From positions 263,285,958 through 263,349,957 of the forward strand of contig NC_080540.1 of the NCBI RefSeq assembly GCF_028640845.1: a stretch of DNA of 64,000 nt. Direction: 5' to 3'. The notes beneath the pieces were generated by a model. That model searched no databases, was not told the DNA's origin, and was given only the letters and a program-made list of their open reading frames with translations. Below are positions 54,840-64,000 of this stretch, piece after piece; within the stretch, counting starts at the first letter, position 1; the number at the start of each line of letters is the position of its first letter. Position numbers and translations under genes: made by a program. Source of the stretch: Ahaetulla prasina. Its lineage: Eukaryota; Chordata; Lepidosauria; Squamata; Colubridae.

Positions 54840-56792
54840 GGTTGAACAACTAGCCTCGTGGAATTGAACACACTCAAAACCGTAGAAATGGTGGTAGACT
54901 TTAGGAGAAACCCTTCCATACTTCCAACTCTTACAATATTAGACAACACAGTATCAACAGTAGTGATCTTCAAATTTCTAGGTCCTACCATATTGCAAGA
55001 TCTAAAATGGACAGCTAACATCAAAAACATCATCAAAAAAGCACAACAAAGACAGTTCTTTCTGCGCCAACTCAGAAAGCTCAAATTGCCCAAGAAGCTG
55101 CTGATACAATTCTCCAGAGGAATTATTGAGTCTGTCATCTACACCTCTATATCTGTCTGATTTGGTTCTGCATCCCAACAAGACAGACACAGACTTCTAT
55201 AATCAGATAATTAGAACTGCAGAAAAAATAATTGCTACCAACCTGCTTTCCATTGAGGACCTGTATACTGCATGAGTCAAAAAGAAGGCTGTGAAAATAT
55301 TTACAGACCCCTTGCATCAGGGGTGAAATCTAAAAATTTTCCCTACCAGTTCTGTCGGTGTGGTTTAATTGGTGGGCGTGGCTTGGTGGTCAGATGACTG
55401 GGTGGGCATGGCCAATAACAATAAATAATAAAAATAATAAACAAAGTATAAAAAACAATAAGAGGTACCAAAAACCAACTTTCACACTTTACACACACAC
55501 AACACAACACAACACAACTGACTCAAACACAATGTAAAAGCAGCTGCACTTCACACTTCACATAGCCACAAAAAGCTCAAAAACCAACTTTCACATTTTA
55601 CACACACACACCTCACACACACACAAATGCCACATTCAGCTTTCTGAGATTTTGTGTGTTTGTGCAGTTAGAGTGAAACACTACAGAAACACACCAAATC
55701 TCAGAAAGCTGCACAAATATTTTATTTTATTATTTTATTTTATTTTATTTTATTTTATTTTATTTTATTTTATTGTGGACTTCAAATCCCAGAGTTCCTC
55801 AGCCAGCAAAGCCAGCCAGTTGATCACCAAGGAAATAGATTAGCTAAGCAATTGATTCTGTCTGGCTGAAAGTGAAACTGCTTTCGGGCTGGAAAAAGAG
55901 CCATGCGTTCATCAGTAATCAGGTAAGTGCCTTAGAATCTCTACTCTTATTTGTAGAAAACATGTTTTCTACAAGTAAGAGTACAAGTAAGGTTCTGCTG
56001 ATGAGGAACTCAGGTGAGATCGCCAGAGGAGACTTTAATTATTATTTTTTTAAAAGTTTAAAGTGTCTGCCAATCTCAGCTGAGGGGCGGGATCCTCAAA
56101 CTTTTTTTTTACTTTTAAAGGCATGTTTCTGCTGAAGTAAAACCGGCTTTTAAAAGTAAAAAAAAACCCTCTGCTGATGGTGTGGCTCAGCAGAAGCGGT
56201 GGGGGGGGGGCAGGGCCAGGGATTTTTGCTACGGTCCTCCGAACCAGCAGCTGCCATCGCTACCGGATCGCGCGAGCCGGTCCAATCCAGGAGCATTTTA
56301 CCCCTGCCTTGCATCCTGGACATAAACAGTTTCAACTCCTATTCTCAAAATGACTCTGCACAACACTGCACACCAGAACAACTAGACACAAGAACAGTTT
56401 CTTCCCGAACGCCATCACTCTGCTAAACAAATAATTCCCTCAATACTGTCAAACTATTACTAAATCTGCACTGCTATTAATCTTCTCATCGTTCCCATCA
56501 CCCATCTCCTTCCACTTATGACTGTATGACTGTAACTTTGTTGCTTGTATCCTTACAATTTATATTGATATTGATTGTTTCCTGATTTCTTATTTGTACC
56601 CTATGACTATCATTAAATGTTGTACCTTAGAATTCTTGAGGAATGTATCTTTTCTTTTATGTACACTGAGAACATATGCACCAAGACAAATTCCTTGTGT
56701 GTCCAATCACACTTGTCCAATAAAAAATTCTATTCTATTCTATTCTATTCTATTCTATTCTATTCTATTCTATTCTATTCTATTCTATTCTA
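54840..56792 (+). pseudogene. CR1/L3 LINE ORF2 C-terminus and 3' end, split by a hAT element
   Basis: Frame 54858-55160 reads NTLKTVEMVVDFRRNPSI, VVIFKFLGPTI, LKWTANIKNIIKKAQQRQFF, RQLRKLKLPKKLL, then IIESVIYTSISV, followed by a stop. Further downstream NLLSIEDLYTA matches the copy at 39285. The copy is interrupted at 55317 by the hAT element and resumes at 56307 (PASWT*TVS-type residues). It ends in about 13 TATTC units (56730-56792). It is longer at the 5' side than the other L3 copies here. Confidence 0.87.
55318..56306. mobile_element. Non-autonomous hAT element, 989 bp, inside the L3 LINE
   Basis: Begins CAGGGGTGAAATCTAAAA and ends GAGCATTTTACCCCTG. CCTTGCAT is repeated exactly at 55310-55317 and 56307-56314. 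The interior contains a pair of related (CA)-rich blocks, (TTTTA)n at 55728-55775, a piece resembling the palindromic hAT MITE core (GGACTTCAAATCCCAGAGTT), and a G-run near 56206. No transposase. Confidence 0.9.
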
Positions 56793-59700
56793 TTAAGCCA
56801 TGATATTCGTTTGAGGCTCATGGACTCTTTCTTGCCTTTGGACCTAGAGAAGAGGCAGGTCAAACGGGCAGCTTACTTTACGTGTACATTTTCCTCACAA
56901 GATTCATATTAGGCCATAATTACCAAAATCGGGGCATTCAAATGCATAACAGTAAAGAATCAAAATTGTCTATTTTTGTTTCTTCACAAGCAGAGGGAAA
57001 AAGTCAAGAATGGAAATTGGATGGGTTTCTCAAGGAAAATAATTTGACTTCTGAAAACAATGAAAGAAAAGGAGAAAACTTTGAGATGACTCCCAATCAA
57101 CATCCTACCCTTCAGGGTGTCCATAGGACATGGTAAAATAAGTCACATTTGTAGCCCCAGTGATGCAATTAAAGTTCCATCCATTTTTTATGTGCACGTA
57201 TAAAAAATAAATGTAACTTAATCACATTGTAGTTGTCATTTTGACTTTTTTGAATCACCTTTTCCAGATATCCCTGCTGCTCTCCCATGTTACAGATCCC
57301 TTCTTTAGAGATGTGATTCCTGTCTTAATGTTGACTATTGCTTTGAAATGTGATTGCATAGGAAGCATAGAACTATAGTAGAAGCAAATACATAATAAAA
57401 GCGACAGTACCTGACTTTTTTTTTAAAGACCTTTTTCAAGTACATGTTTTTAGCATTCCTGTGCAAAAGAAGTACCTCTTGGGTTCGGGAATGTCTTTCA
57501 GTGCAATAATAATTGTCAATAGTAGTGCTATCTACTTTTTAAACATCTTGCATAGATATCCTGCATATATAGTGTTCTAAGATTCTTTTCACATATAAAG
57601 AAACATGCATACACACACACACACACACACACACACATCAGATGCTTTTAAAAACAACTGTGGAATTGACTGCCAACCACAGACCCCTTGAAAATTTACC
57701 AGTGAGATACAGCCCAAAGACTATGATGTGGGCAAAAGCTGAATGGTTTATAATGATACAGGATTTTTTTTCTCAAGTCTCAGAAACTACTGTGGTTTGC
57801 TAGAAATATGTCAGCCCAAAAGCCAGATGAAAAGACAAACAAAATTGCCCACAAACACATGGTTCTTGTGCTTTTTCTTGCCAGATAAACTGATCAAATT
57901 GATCAGGAGCAGCCTACTTCAAGTAAAATATAATGCCATAAATGTATAGAATATTTTCACTTAGTTCTTGCTTCCTCAGCTGCAATCAGAAGACTTAAAC
58001 TACCATTAAAATTAATGGCAAAGCTCCCAGAAGTTTGAATGTTATCTAGAATGCACACACAGCCGTTATTTAACTGATGTTCTTCTTGCTGCTACTGGCT
58101 GATTTCAACAGAAATGTAAAAATGCAGTAGCCATCATTAAGAACTAGGGTTTGGAGGAAACATATTTTTTTTATTAAAATTGAGATTTTTTTATTTTTTA
58201 TTTTTATAAAATAAATAAAAGAGATTGCCGTGCAAGGTTTTCAGAGAAGACTGCAGTGAAAGAGGTGGTATGGAACAAATAACTGATAAGAACACAGGGG
58301 ATTCCATGTGCTGGATCCAAATTAAATTAGTTGCAATTACACTGCAATCATAAATTGGAAAAGATGCACATTCACATAGCTAAAATTATTCCTTGCTAAT
58401 ATTGTATGGATTTTTTTAAAAAAAAGTCTACTTTATAGGAGAAACTGAAAGATGGATATTAGCATAGCATTAATCAAAGTTCCTGGATTTTATGATAGGA
58501 ACTATTTAAATTGAAGCTACATCAATTTATGCTGGCCACAAAGAACAATTCATCCAACTCCGCTGTCCTCATAATATCTCAAGAGCATTTAATGGTCATG
58601 CAGTATGTGTTATTGCTGACTCTTGTTTCTGGCCCAATCTTTTCCAAAATCCTTTACTCTGGGATGCTTCTAGCTGAATCCCTCTCTTTAGAAGGTCATG
58701 CATATGATCTGACATGCTGCATCAGTAAGCTCAAGCTAGATGCACTCTAGATATTCTTTGCATTGATTTGCAGAGTTACAAAACCAATTATACTAAGGGA
58801 ACAAGTAAATTTTGCTTTAAGAGCTGGCTGTGTGGTTGTGAAGAAAACCTTCTGTTGAATTCATTTTTGACAGCAAATCCATTGCTGTGATGGGCAGTGA
58901 TGTTCACACAGCCTCTGGTGAGTGTTTTTTATCATCCCAAACTGATTAAAATAATCATTCTCATCAAATATTAACAGACACCACTTTGTCCTGCTAGATG
59001 CTAAAGGCAAGCTGCCTTTTCCGTTTACAAAGGTCTAAATCAAATATCAGATTAGGTGCATTGTTCAATCAGTTTCCATACAGACATGGCATCTTTTCTG
59101 ACAAAAGCTGCCAAATTAATTGCCATAAAATACAAAGGCAAGCATATGAAGGGGTATAGTTAGAGAAGAATGCTCAGGAGTGGCCTTAAAAAACAAAACC
59201 TAAAACAATAGCAAAGTGATTAACTATTTGTAAGGGGAGAAATTGTTTTTTTAAAATGACAATGGATAAAAAATGGAGGACTCATATTAACAGTCAATTA
59301 TCTAACTTTAATCTGTCCTGGGTTAAGTCACAGTCACCTAAAAGGAAGTCCCTCATAACAATCTGACAGTGCTTTTCTGTCTTTCAAAGATGATCAAGCT
59401 GATATATCTCACATTTCAGAATCCATATCCGTTTATAAAATCTGGCACATTCAGGATTATAATGCTATTCATGTGTGAGGAAGGCTAGAATCATAAGGGA
59501 TCAGAGGGACCATGTCGCTCTGATCTATGTGCAAGGTAGTCCAAAGCTTTTCTTCTACTGGAAATCTGCTTCTGCTTTTCTTTTCTTTTTTTATCTTTGG
59601 TGGGGTTTTTTTAAAGTATTATTATTGCAAAGTGGCGGCTGATACTCTTGTGGCACTTGGGTGGGGTTTTGCTTTGCTTTATAGAGGGGTTTTTTCTTGT

Positions 59701-60040
59701 GCTTCTTTTTTTGTTTTTAGTTATATTGGTCCTCAACTGCCCATGTTCAATCATCTGAAAAAAAGAGGTGCAAAATCCTGGAAAGATGATCAGCTAAAGA
59801 CAAGATGCAAAACCCTTGATCCATCTATGCCTCAATAAACAAATAAAAATGTATCAACACTTTATCTTTGAAAATAAAACAAAAAAAGATGATCAGGTTG
59901 ACTGAAAATAGTAAAAAAGAGTAGAGCAGAATATTATGACATAATACTACATACACACACACTGCTAATGTGCACTGCCAATAGCAGATCATGCCAACTA
60001 GCTGATTCTTTTGGTAATAGTGGCAATGTGCATCTAAATT
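56793..60040. other. Long stretch without recognised elements
   Basis: No gene or mobile element recognised. (AC)n at 57611-57639. Much of 58490-59110 is evenly AT-rich without repeat signatures. A T-rich stretch lies at 59575-59720. Confidence 0.45.
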
Positions 60041-60102
60041 TGGGATCAATTGATGATGGGTGTACCTCGATCAACCTGGATCTCTTAAATATATATATAT
60101 AT

Positions 60103-61370
60103 CTTCACCCAAGTGCCAATCAAAGAAGCCTTGACAGCTATCCAAAACAAATATAACCCCCCCAAGCACATCCTAGATCTGACCAACCACTGCCTCTCCA
60201 ACACATACTTCATCTATAACGGACAAAAAAAACAAACAAATAGAAGGAGCACCTATGGGATCACCCCTCTCACCTGTTATTGCCAACCTTTACATGGAAC
60301 ACTTTGAAACCCAAGCACTAGAAAAATCTGATCACAAACCCAAACTCTGGCTCAGATACGTAGACGACACCTTCATAATCTGGCCACACGGGAAAGAAAA
60401 ACTTGACAACTTCCTCACACACCTCAATAGCCTACACCCCAAAATACAGTTCACCATGGAAACAGAAGTTAACAACCAACTTCCCTTCCTAGATATCTTA
60501 GTCTACAAGAAACCCAATGGCTCCCTAGGACACACCATCTACCAGAAGAAAACACACACAAACCGCTATCTGCACGCACTCTCACACCACCACCCAGCAC
60601 AGAGCAACTCCGTAGCCAAGACACTCATCTCTAGAACAAAACGCTTAGCTGACGAACAACACCTAAAAACCAAACTACACACTCTCACAAACGTACTAAC
60701 ATCCAATGGATTCCAGAGAAATAAGATTACCAAACTAATCCAAAAAGAACCCCCCACTAAAATCCAAGACAGAGAACAAGAAAACGGCACAGCCCTCCTC
60801 CCATATATAAAAGGCACCACAGACAGAATCAGCAAGATCCTCCACAAACATAACATCAAGACAGCATTCTGCACAAACCAAAAAATATCCACCATCCTAA
60901 GAAACCCCAAAGACAAAATTGAGTTAGAAAATCAAGGAGTATATGAAATCCCATGCACCGCCTGCCCCACCACATACATTGGACAAACCAACAGAAGAAT
61001 AAGTGCACGCATTGAAGAACACAAGAACTCAGTCAAAAAAGAGGAACCAACTTCTTCCCTGGTCCAACATTTTAAAGCCACAGGACACGATATTGACTTT
61101 AAAAAGACCAGAACTATCGCCAAAACTGAACACTTTAACAACAGAATAATCAGAGAAGCCATCGAGATAGAAAAACGCCCACACAGCATGAACAAACGGG
61201 ATGATACCTCCCGCCTACCAGCCATTTGGAAACCCGCCCTTATTGACAAACGAGTCCCTAACACAAGGAATGACACCAGACCCACACTCACGAGGTCCAC
61301 ACAGGATGTCACCACCACACATCCACCCAGAAAGCAGACCCAAACCCACACTGATCAGGAAGCATGACCA
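60103..61370 (+). pseudogene. Penelope-like RT with GIY-YIG endonuclease, broken at the start
   Basis: The first part (PIKEALTAIQNKYNPPKH, LDLTNHCLSNTYFIYNGQ) is in another frame than the rest; the frame changes in the A-rich run at 60223-60240. The main frame 60255-61367 (370 codons) carries MGSPLSPVIANLYMEHFE and the catalytic LRYVDDTFIIW, then LPFLDILVYKKPNGSL, ITKLIQKEPPT and ILRNPKDKIELE. The endonuclease follows: GVYEIPC, a CxxC pair, TYIGQTNRR, EEHK, and later HFNNRIIREAIEIEKRP. RT primes on nicked DNA and the endonuclease cuts the target. Truncated at the N-terminus, so inactive. Confidence 0.9.
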
Positions 61371-61562
61371 AGGACCAGAAGCCAGACCGCAGCTGCAACA
61401 TTAGCCATTTCAAACCCCTCCAATCCATACATACAGCAGACAAACACCCACTATGAAGATGTAGCACGACCACAAACACGAAGCCAAACAACAGCAATGC
61501 AGCTCACCAGCTCAAGTCCCCCTGCAACTCAGACTAATCTGAGCACAACCAAACCCCCACCG

Positions 61563-61752
61563 AAACAGGACACACCCACAGCCAATCAGAGCACAAAAAA
61601 ACTTCCATCCAATCAGAGCACAGCCAAGCTCCCACCCAATCAGTTCAAACCCCACCCAAACAGGACACACCCCCAGCCAATCAGAGCACAAAAAAACCTC
61701 CATCCAATCAGATCACAGCCAAGCTCCCACCCAATCAGTTCAAACCCCCACT
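61563..61752 (+). repeat. 95-bp tandem duplication with CCAAT boxes
   Basis: Units at 61563-61657 and 61658-61752 match closely. Each holds three CCAATCAG boxes, giving six at 61582, 61609, 61636, 61677, 61704 and 61731. Confidence 0.9.
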
Positions 61753-61765
61753 AGCAGTTAAAAAG
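61582..61765 (+). promoter_or_regulatory. Candidate Penelope promoter: six CCAAT boxes and a TATA-like TTAAAAAG
   Basis: CCAATCAG (NF-Y type) occurs six times at spacings 27, 27, 41, 27 and 27 bp. TTAAAAAGG lies at 61758-61766. CCAAT arrays at regular spacing followed by a TATA-like element are typical of strong RNA polymerase II promoters. Inference only. Confidence 0.5.
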
Positions 61766-61804
61766 GAAGAAACAGCTGCAATCACACATTGCTCCCAGAA
61801 GCAC

Positions 61805-61862
61805 GAAGCTGAAGCCTGAAGATGACGAATGAGACTTCGTCGAAACGTCGCCAAGACACTTC
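61805..61862 (+). ncRNA. Hammerhead-ribozyme-like motif in the Penelope 3' region
   Basis: CTGAAGA (61816-61822) fits the CUGANGA core. One extra T follows, then stem II GACGAA/TTCGTC (61824-61829 and 61836-61841) with its conserved G-C closing pair, then GAAA (61842-61845) and CGTC (61846-61849), giving a very short stem III with the cleavable GUC. Stem I can form from GC (61814-61815) with GC (61850-61851), an internal loop, and GAAG (61805-61808) with CTTC (61859-61862). Penelope-like elements are known to carry minimal type I hammerheads of this form. The extra T may reduce activity. Confidence 0.6.
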
Positions 61863-61932
61863 TAATTTTACATGGGAGAAAACCCGAACAACCAAAGACC
61901 TACATACAAACACCCGCGAAAACCTCAGAAAA

Positions 61933-61933
61933 C

Positions 61934-62000
<67 letters not shown>
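61933..62000. repeat. (TG)n(TA)n microsatellite
   Basis: About 24 TG units, then TA units, at the 3' end of the Penelope copy. Confidence 0.9.
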
Positions 62001-62001
<1 letters not shown>

Positions 62002-62002
62002 T

Positions 62003-62144
62003 TTAAAAAATCTTCTAGTTTTTTTATGATATATTATGATTTGGGATCAACTGATGATGAGTGTACCTCGATCAACCTGGATTTCTTAAATATATATATA
62101 TATATTAAAAAATATCTTCTAGTTTTTTATGACATATTATGATT
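62003..62144 (+). repeat. Tandem unit repeated on both sides of the Penelope copy
   Basis: AAAAAATCTTCTAG...TATTATGAT occurs at 62003-62040 and again at 62105-62144. Between them GGGATCAACTGATGATGAGT and on to (TA)n occurs at 62042-62104 and also, with few changes, upstream of the element at 60041-60102. Confidence 0.85.
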
Positions 62145-62145
62145 G

Positions 62146-62944
62146 TTGCATAGATGTAGAATTGAAGAGGCAGGTTTACTGAAAAGTAGAATGACTCGTA
62201 TCAGAATACTAATCATTACTCAGCTTCTAAAAAGCGTGTGATATAAAGGGGTCTCTTCTTTTAAGCTCTATTACCCTTTTTGATTAATTTGAATGCCCAG
62301 CCCTAAATACTACACTATGCCTCTGCTCTAAGGCAGTCACTTAAAAATAACTTCAAATTATATGTCATCCTTTTCGCTTTGCTTCACTTCAAGAGCAAAA
62401 TGTATAGTAGCTCTGCAATTAAAGTGCCATTTTTTTCTCTCTGCTGCATTAAGAGACACTCTGGATTGTCAATTGCCACTGAAATAGCTCTATAAACTAT
62501 GCAATCTTCTGCACAGAAAAACTCTTATGAAAGAATGAACATTCATTGACCATGGCCAATAAATTATTTATAGGCAGGATGGTTAAAAATTATACAAATA
62601 TTCAAATTGCCTCCTGTTTTGCTCCAGAGAGGAGAAAATATCCAATGGATTAAAAGCGTCTGCATTTTTCCTATGGCAAAGGAGGCAGGAATTTTCGATT
62701 TCTACAGTGGGTTTTATTTGACTTCAGCTACCTTGGCTATCCTGGTTCAAAAGACAAGTTCTCTATTCGCAAATGTCTCTAAACCTTATCTAGGCCAAAG
62801 ATTTATCATTTGCATACAGGCTTCATAGAATCTCAAAGTTTACAGAAAATTTAAGGGGAAAAAAGCACAACCACCAAAACATTGGTAAGAATAAGAAACC
62901 CTGAAAATAAACCAGGGAAGGTTGTTTCTGATTAGTCACAGTGC
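62146..62944. other. Unassigned DNA
   Basis: No gene or repeat family recognised. Confidence 0.45.
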
Positions 62945-63084
62945 AATGTTGACTTACGTACCTTGATGAACGTATCTTTTCTTTTATGTACACTGAGAGC
63001 ATATGCACCAAGACAAATTCCTTGTGTGTCCAATCACACTTGGCCAATAAAATCCTATTCTATTCTATTCTATTCTATTCTATT
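62945..63084 (+). pseudogene. CR1/L3 LINE 3' end with (ATTCT)n
   Basis: TACCTTGATGAACGTATCTT, GAGAGCATATGCACCAAGAC, CCAATCACACTTGGCC and AATAAAATCC followed by six TATTC units. Only the last 140 bp of the LINE are present. Confidence 0.85.
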
Positions 63085-63149
63085 TGGGAGAGAGAGAGCA
63101 AAAGAAAAGCAGAAAAAAAAACAGAGAGGAGGGGGAGTATCCGTGAGAG

Positions 63150-63167
63150 AGGTCAAGGTCAAGGTCA
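63150..63167 (+). promoter_or_regulatory. Three tandem AGGTCA half-sites
   Basis: AGGTCA is repeated three times without spacing. It matches nuclear-receptor half-sites (TCAAGGTCA also fits SF-1/ERR). No gene is nearby in the window, so the role is unknown. Confidence 0.4.
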
Positions 63168-64000
63168 AAACGTCAGATTGGAAGCCAGGACCAATATGAG
63201 GAGAATTCAATGCAATAATCTGAAATAAAACAAGGCTGTGATGGCAGAACTGAACTAAAGTAGTCTGTATTACCCTAAGTCTCTAAATGTCTTTATAGTT
63301 GCTTTAAATTTAAAAGAAATTTCATTCATTATATTCTCTTCTATTTTACTGATAAAAGCCTCTGGCTTTTAGCAGCCCATAAAATATCAATAACTCAAAA
63401 TTTCAAGACACCAAAAGAATTTTTTCATACTTACAGTAATGCAGTCTCATCAGAATTACCCAATCTTCCTCTAAACTGCCAGACACCTGATCTTTCAGAG
63501 AGGGATGGGAAGATCTAAGAAAAGAGGATGTCATTCCCAAAAGTGTCAGTTAATCAAAAATGTCCACAGAGCTTAAGATTTTGTTGGGAACTTTTCAAGT
63601 ATGATATGAGGTGGGCTGAAGGAAGAAAGACAGAGTCAGAAAAGACAGACCAGGACAGTAATAAAAGTATTTTAATAATTAACATAATCTTGAATATAAA
63701 CAGCATATGTCTTTTCCTAATATTTCCATTAAAAATACAAATAAAACCTTTTTGTCGCTGCCTTAATCTGCCTCCCGGCCTCCTCTGACAATGTCTCTAT
63801 GGAAGGGTTCCACACTTCAGAGTAACAGATCCAGCAATATGTGGAAGGAATGTCTGCTCTGAAGTGGAACTTGGCTGCTTCTCCTCTCATGGGTATTCAA
63901 TGTGCTACATTTGGCTCTACTTGAAAAAAAAATCCCATTGCAAAGGAGCTGCCAAAGAAAGCTGGCAAAGGTTGGATGGAAAGGAGTGTATGGGATAAAA
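63168..64000. other. Unassigned DNA to the window end
   Basis: Nothing recognised. Confidence 0.45.

Larger units (their letters stand above)
60103..61940 (+). mobile_element. Penelope-like element, 5'-truncated
   Basis: It begins in RT near 60103 and runs through GIY-YIG endonuclease to 61367, then a 570-bp 3' region with a CCAAT array and a hammerhead-like motif, ending near 61940 before a (TG)n(TA)n tract. It sits in an (AT)n run inside a tandem duplication. Penelope-like elements are a separate class of retroelement with a terminal structure (pseudo-LTR) that can include hammerhead ribozymes. Confidence 0.85.

Noticed and set aside
61512..61703. Minus-strand frames of the CCAAT repeat region with repetitive cysteine-tryptophan residues.
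   Set aside because: They are shadows of the 95-bp tandem duplication.
62042..62080. CTGATGATGAG... looked like a second hammerhead core.
   Set aside because: There is no GAAA after a stem II and no partner for stem I; it is part of the tandem unit around the Penelope copy.

Overview
The window looks like squamate reptile DNA, most likely from an advanced (colubroid) snake. The grounds are Sauria-type SINEs, a BovB LINE fragment, several CR1/L3 LINE 3' ends that run into (ATTCT)n microsatellites (a known peculiarity of snake genomes), and L2 and L1 LINEs with reptile-like proteins. I found no exon of a host gene, no functional RNA gene and no CRISPR. It reads as AT-rich intergenic or intronic DNA densely populated by transposable elements.

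Layout. 1-2.4 kb: mostly unassigned DNA with an L2-tailed SINE and a hAT MITE. 2.4-7.07 kb: an L2 LINE on the plus strand split by an antisense L2 of the same family. 7.3-10.1 kb: a TA-flanked MITE, an antisense L2 3' end, a small hAT MITE and an L2-tailed SINE. 12.2-15.3 kb: a solo LTR with target duplication, a hAT element, a MITE, and a head-to-head pair of L3 LINE ends. 16.5-26.3 kb: CR1 tails, two Sauria SINEs, hAT elements, a fish-type Tc1 remnant, a CR1 coding fragment and a long tRNA-derived SINE. 29.5-32.7 kb: two copies of a LINE with a (CAAA)n-type tail. 34.3-39.08 kb: a complete but disabled Gypsy LTR retrotransposon with both LTRs, a 5-bp target duplication, a tRNA-Ser primer site and an internal inverted duplication. 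39.3-39.95 kb: L3 LINE. 41.6-42.2 kb: BovB. 43.4-47.25 kb: L2 LINE in which about 1 kb is replaced by an antisense L1 ORF2 fragment. 51.5-52.4 kb: a SINE with a solo LTR nested in its tail. 54.8-56.8 kb: L3 LINE split by a 989-bp hAT element. 60.1-61.94 kb: a 5'-truncated Penelope-like element with RT and GIY-YIG endonuclease, a phased array of six CCAAT boxes, and a hammerhead-ribozyme-like motif. 62.9-63.1 kb: a short L3 end.

How the parts relate. Three groups of SINEs share tRNA-like heads but carry tails matching different LINEs (L2, CR1, or another partner), and the partner LINEs are present in the window. Several insertions are nested, so relative ages can be read from target duplications. 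The most unusual items are the Penelope 3' region (CCAAT array plus hammerhead-like core), the Gypsy copy whose gag is interrupted by an inverted piece of its own integrase gene, and the L1 patch inside an L2. All assignments come from reading the sequence; no database search was possible.
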